Below are positions 12,101 through 24,100 of a stretch of DNA of 64,000 bases, one piece after another (position 1 is the first letter of the stretch; each line of letters opens with the position of its first letter). Origin of the DNA: Bolinopsis microptera. Its lineage: Eukaryota; Ctenophora; Tentaculata; Lobata; Bolinopsidae. The DNA lies in contig NC_087080.1 of assembly GCF_026151205.1 (NCBI RefSeq), positions 3,573,096-3,637,095 on the forward strand. The letters run 5' to 3'. The translations under genes and the position numbers were made by a program. The notes under the pieces were generated by a model. It was given only the letters and a program-made list of their open reading frames with translations, did no database searches and was not told the origin of the DNA.

Positions 12101-15100
12101 AGAATGCTATTTCAGTTTCCTTGATACGTAGAATTTATTCCTGACCTTTTATTCTTAGAATGAAGTCGCACAATGACGTTAATCTGTCCGCAATACCTTA
12201 TTATCAGCTTCTAAGATCAAATTTTAATCATCTGGATTAAACTTAGATTATCACAATGGGACTAACAAGATTATTCTCAGATTATCGGCTGTTTAAAGCT
12301 AATTGTGATCGCCCCCGCCCCTCACCTATACAACCTATTATATTCTCTTCACATTCCTCTCCCAGAATTCTAATCTGACAGGAGGTGGGCCTACCCGTAT
12401 TCTTCAGTTTGAAACAATTCTCGAATTAGAAGTCTAAAGAACAATCCAGCGGAATTCCTCTGAATTTCTCACTTTGTATCACACTTTATAACTGTATTAC
12501 TAATATCGTTTACTGGATTATGGCTTCTGAACAGTGAACACCCTAATGATTGTGACGATCGCTGTGACGTCAAAGGTCATGTATTTTCACCTAATTCGTT
12601 AATTTCAAACTTAACACTTACGTCAGCCTTGAACCAACTTCGTATAAATAGGGCGGATGATATCTTGTCCTCATCAGATTTGGAGTTGTGACTTAAGTTC
12701 ATCTGAATCAGTTCACTCTGTGTTTAACCTTAGTTGTTTTTTTGCCCCGTTGTTCATTGCATGTTATTTTACTTCTTAATGGTTTCCTGGTTTTCGTGCT
12801 ATTGGGTACATTCGGTCATCAAGTTATCATATGGTTTTAAATGCTAGTTCAATTTATTCTAAAACGCTTTTACTCATAAACGTTTTTATTATTTAAATAA
12901 TTTTGGAGGCATTAAATTATTAATTATATCCCCTATTATCAAACAAATTTCTTGAATCAATAACCAATCCTACCTCTAGGTCACAATCTAGAAATGTTGA
13001 CTCTTTTCTGTCTCCTTTTCATCAACATCCTGACCTGCAAAGCCTACATCACACAACAAGAAGTCTGCAAGTCTAACGTAGTTGTGAGAGCTGTCATCCT
13101 CCCAAAAGACTCCTTAATCGGACAACTCACCAAACCAACTGTCCCTAGATTCTACAGACTCTTCGAGATCAAGATATTAGAAGTCTTCAAAGATGATCTC
13201 TCTACAGGCTGGGATAACAACAGTGTGCACTATTCGATAACCAAAGATACCTCCTTCAACCCTGATGCGGATGGATGCGACATTCCAGATAGCGACAACC
13301 CTACTGAAGCTCTCCTCTACTTCGACAGTTTGAACAAAGTAAAGAGGCAATGCAAAGTTTGGACGGACTTGACAAAGTTCGAGAAAAAGGCTTTGAAGAA
13401 GGATCTGTACGACTGTTCGTGTGATTTGGACCTGTGCTATGATCCTATCACTAGGACGAAAGGCAAGCCTAACTGTGATAGAGCGAAGATGAACATGATA
13501 CTCTGCACCAAGGGGCAGCACAACAACCAATGTGTGTGGAGAGGTTCCAGGAAGACTTGTCTTTCCTGCAATGCGTACAGCAAAAGAAAAGATTTTTGCA
13601 AACAACCTTTTAATAGGTGGAACTAGTTCGAGAATTGAGATCTACGAGGGTTGGAAGTAAGGTTAGGCGCAGAAAGTTTTCCAACGAAAAACTGTCAGTT
13701 TTAGTGTTTAGATTTTATTGTATTGCTGTATTTATGAATTTGTGGACAATTTATTTGACTATTTATTCTCAATGTTTTTAATTCTGTTTTCCGATTCCAT
13801 TAGATTTAGGCTTACTTAGGATTACTAGAATGACCATTTGCATTATATATGCGTTTTTCTTGATGCTCATAATTGCAATTTTTCAAAGATTTTGATTTTC
13901 GCATGCTTGAATGTTGAAAATTTGTTTACAATGTCAATTGTTAAGTTCTTTTAAAGACATGAATTGTGTGTTTTCCTTTTCACTTATCGGTCATATCATA
14001 TGGAAAAAGATCCACTCACAAAACTCAATATGAGTAAACTTTTATAGTAGACTCAATATGAGTTTACTATAAAAAATAGCTCAATACTAAACTAATATTG
14101 TGTATATTTTTTAACAATCTAAAATTCTAAATGTCTACAAAAATCTTGGAAAAAGGCTAAGCTTGCAAATTAAATTATCAGATGATGATACTAAAGTTAA
14201 CTAATACTTACTATACAAGTAAAGTTCGCAGTATTTAATACAATCAGTAGTCAGTATACTAACCAACATTTTGAACTACGTACTATAAAAGTTTAAAAGT
14301 TGATTCTAGCGCGGCAAAAAAAACACTGAGCTATGGGACCATCAAAACTTGCTGCATTGATATAACTGGATCATTCACTGGTAAAACTTACCTTGATTTA
14401 AACTTACAGAACTTCGCAAAAAATAAATAATATCCTAAATAAATAATGCTAAAATTGTGCAGGACACCAGAGAAAAAGCCGACTTCTCCAGTCCAGATCG
14501 TATCTAAAAGTGCACCACCACCGCACAGTGCAACGTCCCCAAACAGTGCACCACCAGCAGATAGTGCACCTAAACTGGGCGACAGTTTTACTGAACACCG
14601 CTACCCGTCCTTACTGAAGGTACCTGCTATCAAGGAGGATGAAGACTCACCTATTGATAATGGGTTAGTACTTTAAAAGCAGGTTACTGGTAGTACTGTA
14701 GCAAGGAAGTGCTGAAACCAAAGATTTCTGTGCTAGTAGTTCGTAGTTTAATATCACAAGTGCTGAATATCTGGACTGGTGTCTACACCTAAGCCTGCTG
14801 TCTGCTGAAGTCGCATCAGTTCGCATATCTAATAGTAATCTGGATCCCCAGAGCAGAAGAGGTTGATCCAATAAGGGCATCAAGGAGTCCCTCAGGACGG
14901 AAGATAAGTCCTCGGAATAACCTGGTGAACATGGCAACTAGCCCGGTACCTACTCCACGTCCGGTCTCTACTCACAGCATGGCTACTTCTCCTGTCAGAG
15001 GTTTGTTATTATTCTTCCTATTGAGATGTTAAAGGACCAGTTAACTGAAAAATTTGTAGTCTCCAATTTGGCTAAGATTTAAATCAGCTGTGACAAACTG

Positions 15101-18100
15101 GTAAAGAATCGTATCGCCGAAAGAACCAACTCTCTAGCGTACGTGTAACGCGTGTTATTGCAATAATAAGCTGTGGCCTCGTGACGTCACGAAGTCCCTC
15201 AGTGCGCGCTGGCATAGCGTAATACGTTGCAAATGTTTATCGTTGTCATTAAAACACATGTAACTCACTCAAATTTTAGAATTATGACTATTACCCTAGT
15301 TCTCCCAAATCCTTATAGTTTTGGCTATCATCCTAACTAAAGGAATAGCTGATTGGATGTACAGTGCTCACGTCATGATTTTAAACAGTGATATAGCTTC
15401 TTGAACAGTGGCGGGTGAATGTAGGTTAGAAAGTTTCTGCTATTACAGTTCTTATGTCATATGTGATAATTTCGGATTGTTTTCATTGCTTAATTACACA
15501 AGCAGCCAGCAGGGAGACTGTACCGATTATTTTTCCCCAGTCCATGAAACTCTAACGAATTTAGAAAGGATCTAGATAAGTAGGAGTTTGTTCAATTCCG
15601 AGAGCAATTATATTTATAGCATAGCGAAATTTCTAATTTTAATCCGCATGTGTCAGCCAGTATAGGAGACAAGAAGTCTGGCTACTTTACGGCCGTTCCT
15701 CTGGAACCATCAGTAGAAGTAGCTTCTATCAGAACAGTGCCGTGGGAACAGAATTCCCGCCAAAATACCCGGTCTACCAAATAGTAATACAGATTGGAGT
15801 TCGAGTGTATGGTGTGCGGTGTGTTTTGAATTAGACTTGCGGCTTACCTAGTTGTTATCCTAATTGCATTATCATCGGTACATACTTACTTTGTTACTTT
15901 GTTACTTTGTAGGGCTTCATAGAATCCTCTATCGGGCCATCGAAAAAGTCGACCCCCCGGACAGTGTAGAAACTGTTTTATCACCACTCCAATCCAGCAA
16001 GGAGTTTCCATTCCGACGGTTGTATCCTGGAGCTGGAGGCTCGTCCGGAAATGACTTCACGAAGTTCGTTAAAGCTGCTTTGAATTGCATAGGATCCTCG
16101 ATGGTGTGCATATGTGTTGGGATTACATTCCATAATCGAGGTCCGGTTACTGCAAATGAGTTGTCATGTAGTGCTTGATTACGTTGACTGCTGGACTTAG
16201 CTATACTGGGCACAACTGCTTTTTGACCATGTCTGAGAGTCACCGAGAACTGGATACCAATATCATTAGGGCACTTGCAATGCAGAACTTTCCACATGTT
16301 AATGATTAAATATCGTTCTCTTCTTCTTTGCAATGACATCAGATCTAGGGCCTTTAATCTCTGCCAGTAGTTGAGGTGCATTATTAAATCAAAGTTCTAA
16401 ACAAGGGATAGTTTAAAAAACAACGCCCAAGTCTAATCTTTCCCTAAAACAAAAACTAAAAATTAAAAACTTCATTGCAATTTCCGCCAATATCTCTTGT
16501 CATAACTCAAATTACGGAGATAATGCAGGTCAAAGATATTATTTAAATAAAGATTTCTTTTACATAAATCATGCACAATCAGCGAGAATAGATTGCTTTG
16601 GGGTCTTCCTCTTCTCCCTGGTAAGTCCAGTGTATTGATGGCAAAAATGAGGGAAGAAAACGCTGGTCCGTCAATAGGACCCCGCAAAACATGTCCTAAC
16701 ATTCTCCACCGACTACGGGCCACTTTTTCTGACAATGGTTCAGCATTGCAGCGTTTATACAAGTTTTTGTTGGAGATGACTCCTGGGTACTTTATATTCA
16801 AAATAGTGCGAAGATGTCTGCGGTGAACAACATCTTGTTTTTCAAGGATTATTTTGGGGACGGCCCAACAGGATGAGTTGTACATAAGAACCGATACGAC
16901 TAAAGCATTATACAGTATTAGACGTTTGTTTAGGGGCAGTTTATCACTCCAGGCCTTCTTGTAATTGTTAAAGGCAGCATATCCCAGGTTTATGCGACGC
17001 TGAATATCAGCTTTGCTACACAAGACGGACCCTAGAGTGATACTTTTCCTCCATGCTTCATTCCCCGACACTAATTTTCCATCACTGTCGACTTCACCCG
17101 TACTAGCTAAATAAACATGAGTGAAGTCCGTTTTGTCTTCATTGACAAAGAGGTTCCATTTCTCGAGTATAGCTGTTGCCTGGGTCAAAATAGCTCTCAA
17201 GTTGTCTTCCTCTTCATCATTGAAGTCAACATCATCAGCATATTCAGTGTCAAGTGGAAGGCCAGCAATAGTAATCGGGGGGATCGGCCTATCTAAACTG
17301 ATTGTTATAGTCCATCTAAGTTCATTCAAAGCACCAGCCAAGACAAGGGTGAACAGACAGCCGGATAGACAGTCACCTTGGAAAGCTCCAAGGAGACTTA
17401 AAAACTCGGCTGAAAGAACTCCATTTACCTTCACCCGTAGCTTTGTGTTGGACAACAACAACCGGACAATCCTCAGCTCATCCTCAGTACAGCCACACAG
17501 TTTCAGGAGTTCAAGAATCGTAGTGCGTTTGATCGTGTCAAATGCACTAGACATATCAATGCCCATGCGATGATACTCCCATTTCTTTCTTTGGACAACT
17601 GACAGTAGAACTCGCTGACACCAAACAATGTCAGCACAAGAACGAGCGCGTTTATATGCGCACTGCCATGGACCAGTGAAGGCGTTCACTTTTTCTTCTA
17701 TCCTTTTAAGAGTAGCCATAGACAGAATTTTTCTGGCTGCATTGGACAAGGTGAGTGGACGTAAATTCTTCAGAGGACCAATAGGTTTTTTTGGCTTCTG
17801 TAAGGGTGTTATAGTAGCCTCTCCAATGGAAATGGGGAAAGTATGTGTCTCGAAACAACTGTTGATGATTCCAGCATAATGTTCATGGACTGTACTAACT
17901 ATAGTTGAGGTGCATAACATAAATAAAATACTGGTAAGTTTAAATACCAAGTGCAAACGTGTTCAGTCGATCGACCCACTGAACAACTATAGAACTTCCA
18001 AGACCCTATTATTCTTTGGCCATATATTACGGCACGATCGATTGTTAGATGGTTAAAGTTAAACGACATTTCACGTAAAACATTGTCGCCACAGGTTGAT

Positions 18101-21100
18101 CATGGACACTAACAGCTTAATTTGAGATAAATGACTTATGAGTTTCTCTAAAGTTAACTCTAAAGTTGTGCAGTCCAGTCATTTTTGGACATTTATGGAA
18201 ATGAACCTGCAAATGTTCAGATACTAACGAAACTTTGCACAGACCTTCCCGAAGGTGTGAATAAACGATTTTCGTTTGGAGACATTTTTTTGACAGTGGA
18301 GAAAACCCAGGAGGGCCACGCCCATATTGACCCAATAACGTAACCGACCCCTTGCTTCTGAAGGTCGTAGAGACTTCGAAATAGGCTTAAACGAAGCCGC
18401 ATATGCATGTTTATATAGGAGTTATTGAGCAACACATGGCCTAAAATCCATACTTTTCGAGAAATTCGCCAAAAACCATTTTGGGCGTGGTGCTGAGCCC
18501 ATTTTCGATAGGATTGTGATAGAGTCTTTAGACAGGGTGCAAAAGAACTGCAATTAGCATATTAACATATGACTTACGAACAAACATATGCCTTAAAGTG
18601 CTTACTTTTTCAGTTATTGGCGAAAAACTGATTTTCGGTTCCAGAAATCATGCAAAACTATGGGTATCTGGTAAATTGGGCTATGAAGGCCCTAAAGGTT
18701 TTTAAATGTGTGCAAATTGTGCAGAATGGCCATGTTTATATACAACTTATGAAGCAACATGTACCCTAAATTACTTACTTTTCGAGTTATTCGGGGAAAA
18801 ACATTGTATTATGTCCATTTTCTACCTGTAAAATACAGTCTCACGGGCTCCTCTGCGCGCGCAAGGGACTTCGTGACGTCATCGCCAAAATAATACAAAC
18901 GCTATTTACACGCGTTAGAGAGCAGTTAGAGATTTAGGAATTTTGACTCGTTGCTTAGTTTGTTATTTGTCACAATCTGTCAAAATATGAGGATAACTTT
19001 TTTTTCAGTTAACTGGTCCTTTAAACTCATTTCTTGAGTCGTAGTACGGGTTTTTTGGAATCGTGGAAAATCGCCGTTCTATAATAATTATACTGCAGGA
19101 ATACTTGCCAAATTTATTATGGCATCGTATCTAGATTGTTTGGGCACCAGGTCTATTCTGATGACAGTTTTCTTTTGAATGGAATGCGAGAATAGTTTTA
19201 ATATTCCGAAATAACGATTATACCCTCCCTTCAGCTTTACAGGGACCCGTAAAAGGACTAGCTATTGAGAAAAAAGAAGGACACCATTCGTATGACAGAC
19301 AATATACTGATCAAGAGGTATTGGTTCTAGATTTTCCAGTTTTCAATTAGCTGTCAAATGGCGATCATTAGCTATCAATTAGCAATCATTAGCTATCAAA
19401 AGGCAATTATCATCACTATTCGTCATTTATCCGATAATTATTATATTTATGTACTGGTGAGAATTGCAAGATACTTAAAAAATCTCTCACCAAAATTTCA
19501 ATTTAACTTTGTCATAACGGACAGAACAAGGAAAAGAGATTGTACTGTAGTGCCATTACTATGTGTATATTCCCCTAGTTGATAATAAATGCGGAGTCGA
19601 AACTAAAATATGTAGGCGACAGTCTTGCTTCTTTTTTGTTTGTTTGAGAAGCACAGTTATTTACAAATTGCAAAGTTTGCAGTTCAGAAGTCTGAACGAG
19701 TTTGTGTTTTTGGTCCTTCTCCTCCTATAGAGTATTCTGTGCAGTGTACCGTGTTACTATAGAGTACTTTAATACTTTCATAACAAGCTAAAACAGTGTT
19801 AGACAATTACTCCAGTCTAAATCAATTAATTGTTAACGTTTTTAGTATCAATAAAAAGACGATGACCCTTAGTTAAAGTGTCAGGATAAAGTGTTGCGGG
19901 ATAAAAGACCAATCAGCTATAATTCTATCATCACGTTTTAATTTCAGCTAAAAGATCGTCTAGAAAGCCTGATAGTTGGTGGACACTACCCGTTTGCTAG
20001 AGTTGAACAGAAGTCCTATGCTATTGCTGATCCTGATGGCAACAAGGAGGATAAAGAAACAGATAAACAAGTCGGTACCTGGATTCGTGCCAACTTTCCC
20101 AGCGTAAGTTTGTTTAGAACTGTCGCTAAGAATAAGATCACTAAAAATAACATCGTTATTAATCATCAAATAACTGAAGAGTGGATAGCTATAATACCAA
20201 CTTTTAACGTCTGTTATTTGAGGCATCATGTAGCCGGTGGGCCCGACATGATACGACACACCTCGACACGTCGGGGTTTTGTCGGGGTTTTGTCGGGGTT
20301 TGTCGGGGTTTGTCGGGGTTTGTCGGGGTTTGTCGGGGTGTGTCGGGGTGCGTCGGGGTTTGTCGGGGTTTGTCAGGGTTTATCGGGATTCGTTAATAAT
20401 GGATGAAAAGTGATTGGAAGTTGCCTAAAGAAGATTGATCAATGGTATAATGGCGCAGGAGGGTCAACCTGAAAAAAACAGTGCTTGACCCTCCTGCCCC
20501 ACACATGGATCAGGAGGCTCATTTCAGAAAAAGAGTGCTTGACCCTCCTGCCCCGCACATGGATTACAGGGGTCATTTGAAGCCACAAGACCATGTGCAC
20601 GTATCACTACAGCGCGCGATAAGTATGCGCGTGATTACATAAAATCTTACCGCGCGAAGAGCGAGAGTTGGTACAATGTGGCACACGAGTCACGTCAGGC
20701 AGTAGTTGATAAAGTTTTTAAAGTTGTTTTTAAAATATTGAATTATTTAGTACATTGAATTATGTAGTAGTGTCAAATTACCTGGGAACTGTTTGATACT
20801 TTGATGCTGAAATATTGTTATTTTATTTCTAAAAACATCAAGTTCTTGTTTTGGGAACTAAGATCTCTCTCGAATTGATCTTTTTTGGACATTGATTCAT
20901 TGTACTTTAGAAGGCATTGTGATTGATTTGGAGAGTTTTGTAAGGTTTCATAATTTTTATGTAAGTTTTGTTTTGAAATTTTTTGATCGATAGATCCCAA
21001 AAGTTCCAAACTTGTCTTAACTGTCCAATCTCCACTCCTTCCCGCCCTTTACTCCTTTACCGCAATGCCCAAATATCGTGAAAGATGCACACATTGGGAG

Positions 21101-24100
21101 TGTGGACGTTGCCGCTTTGAGAACAAAGGCCACCTCAGAAGCACATGTTCAAGTTGTGGTGCCCCAAAGTCTGAGGGGACCTCAATCCAAGTATATGGAG
21201 ACGAGTGGAGGTGCAAGTCTTGTGCCTATCCCAACTTCTCCTACAGGAAGAATTGTAATAAGTGTGGGAGAAAGGAAGAGACAGAAGAAGAGAAGAAGGC
21301 GAGAGAGGATGAATGGGATAGGAGGGTGAAAGAGGCTGAGGAGGAAGCAGTAAAGACCAGGATAGAAGATGCTGAGCAGCTCATAGATGACGATGAGAGG
21401 GCTCTTGAGCTTGGGTGGCCTGTGGACTGGAGAGAAAGCGGTCATTATAGTGACGAAATGCTAATGCTGATCATGGACGAAACAGCGGAGGATAGGGAGA
21501 AGCAGAGGGAGAGGCGTAGGAAGAAGAAGGAGCTTGAGGGAGACGCTATTCAGAAGGAGATTGAAGGTGAAACTGAAAAAGAGATGGATAAGGAGGGCGA
21601 TGATAAGTCGCAAGGAGAGAATGAAAAACATTGAGTACGTAATGAGCGGATCTATGTTAATATACTGGCCAGTACATTACCAATTATCATATTTTGATAT
21701 CATTATAATTGTGATGCAATATAATAGATATTACATTGTTTTTTATTATTTTAACAATAACAAAAGGCTACACGTTAAATCTTCTTACATTGGGTTGCAG
21801 TTTTTAGTGTTCGACACATGTAGAAAATTATCAATGATAATTAAGAATATTTGTTTAAATTTTACAAATTGCATGATATTTTGGCCTTTGGGATACGTGT
21901 ACTTCTAAGTTGTATAATGCCTTGTAAAGTACATTTTAAAAGTTACTTAGTATTAGTAATACTTTTGAAACTTTCAACAACTTTTATACGTATGTATGTA
22001 TGTTTTTAAAAATACATGATACAAATTTTATTGTTTTTATTCAGCATCGCTTGTTTCATTGAATTGGATTTAGGCAAGTATTGGTAAGGAAGTGAACCGA
22101 TGCGGCGTAGCAAAGCCTGACGCAACACTCCTTTCTTTTCATCCTGTGGCTCTTACTGTCTCCCACTCTTGCTCTTTTGGTCTCTTGCGCTGCGCTCTTG
22201 CTTTCTCACACTCTTGCAGTCCCGTCCGGTATCGTACTCTTCTCTCGTGCTCATAGCTTCATAGTGCGTATTAGATTATTATTATACTGAGTGCACAGTT
22301 TTAACAAGAATTGCGCCCGTTGTTTCGTTTTGGCGGACGCTAGATTTCCATTCACTATAACTATAAATATAAGCTCTAATCAGCTCACTTCATAATAATA
22401 ATATACACAGAGTACATTATACTACGCATGCCATGTACAAATTGGGCTTATTACCTAATACTGTACATAACATAGCATACATTAAAATACACTCGCGCCG
22501 CAGTTTTAATACTTTCAACACTACTATATAACAAATAATTTGAGGATGTACAATGAATGCACAATGACCATGAATCTCTAAACTCGTTGGCAATGGGGTA
22601 GCCTGTGTGGAACCTGCAGGGGTGGTGGAACAGAAGACTTGCTGATGGCCCTGCTTGAGAGTTGAGTACTTGTTGTGCTGTTGTTATGTAAACACACTTC
22701 ACTCATCCTCACAGTCATCACAGTCACCACACCTGGAGGGCTCACAGCATTGTGTATTCATGGTGCTCCCTCCGGCCATCATAAAAATAGTAGTGTTGAA
22801 AGTATTCAAATTGTATCTTATCTGTCTTATTGAAATATACCCAGATTTGATATTGACTAATTAACACCCTTTCAGCTTTGCTATTTGGGCTTCCCAGCCC
22901 TCACCTTCCACAACATCCTCCATACCATCCCTCACATCATCAACCCTATCATCTCACTCTCATATCAATCCTGTCTATGTTGGTCTGTCAGTGTGTCAGT
23001 CTATAGATTCTTATTATGATTATTTCTATATAGCTATGATATTTCACATCCTTCACGTTGCTCATTATTATACTCTATACTACTCTTCTCTCTCCCAGGT
23101 CCTGAGGCCTGTCTGACGGGACACCACCCCGAACAGTCCACCGGCTGCCCCCGCCTCTTCTCATAATCATGGTACACGATAGATCTCTACGTAATGCTCG
23201 TCCTCACAAGGCTCCACCCAACGATCCAAATAACAGCCTCTACGACTCACCTCAATCAAGAGTTTCCCTCTACAAGGAGCAGCTGAAGTGTAACACCGAA
23301 TCTCCTACTGTCATACCAGAAAGCCCCATTGATGTTACTGGAGACAAATTCTTTGATGCAGAGAGCCTTGTCCCCAAAACCCCATCAAACCAGGGTACTC
23401 CTAGTGCAAGTGCCAAGAGCACACCTTCTCAAAACAAGAGAACTCCTACCCAAAACAAAAAGAAGTGTCCATGCAAGAAGAGTGACAAAAACTCAACCTA
23501 CATCACCTGCAACAAGTGTCAACAGCAATGGCATAATAGGTGCAGTAATCTACTCGGCCTTTCACCATCAGATATTAAGAAAATGGAACTGTGGGAGTGC
23601 CCAAGCTGTTATGTCTGTCCCGCACTTAGTAAGGTACCTTCATCCCTCTACGCTGACATCCGTTCAACTAAGGAGGTTGTCACTGCATTATGTCTTAGTG
23701 AACGCTCTTCAAACCAGGCGTTGGTTAATGATGATGTCACAGAGAAACTGAACATGCTACAGCAAGAGATAAAAGGCCTCCGTGAGTCTGCCTTCCAGAG
23801 AGTTGACCAGCCACACCCAGAGAGCACGACCCTGTTGACAGCTGAAGCTGTCACTAGCATCCAAAACAGCCTCTTACACCTGACTGAACAAGTCACATCC
23901 ATGAAGTCGTCGCTTGGCAACAGAAGCAGCAGCCCTCGGCCTCCACCAAACAGGATGCCACAGCCTAACCATGGTCCTGGTCCCACATCCCCTACCCCAC
24001 CTAATACCGCTTCTCCACACACAAAGAAACATGTGACACCGTGCAAGCCCTATGAAATGTATGACCCTCTAGCCCTTACACCAGAACTTAAGGAGGAAGT

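Larger units (their letters stand above)
15029..19024. mobile_element. TTAA-flanked terminal-inverted-repeat element carrying nested LINE fragments
   Basis: Ends at 15033 and 19020 are inverted repeats starting AGGACCAGTTAACTG, both flanked by TTAA (15029-15032 and 19021-19024). Similarity between the arms continues for about 180 bp, including a shared GTGACGTCACGAAGTCCC / GGGACTTCGTGACGTCA block (about 15181 and 18867). TTAA duplication is characteristic of piggyBac-type elements, but no transposase is visible, so it is non-autonomous or decayed. It sits between host exons 9 and 10 and contains LINE pieces and internal tandem repeats. Confidence 0.7.

Noticed and set aside
14665-14937. 90-codon minus-strand frame
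   Set aside because: It overlaps the well-supported exon at 14852-15000 of the SPICE1-like gene and has no motif.
15666-15782. Open stretch that could serve as an extra SPICE1-like exon
   Set aside because: It lies inside the TTAA element, its acceptor lacks a pyrimidine tract, and it would leave phase 2 while the next exon (19235) needs phase 1; joining 15000 directly to 19235 is in phase.
20269-20389. Array considered as CRISPR
   Set aside because: Units are 10 bp without unique spacers, in a eukaryotic genome.
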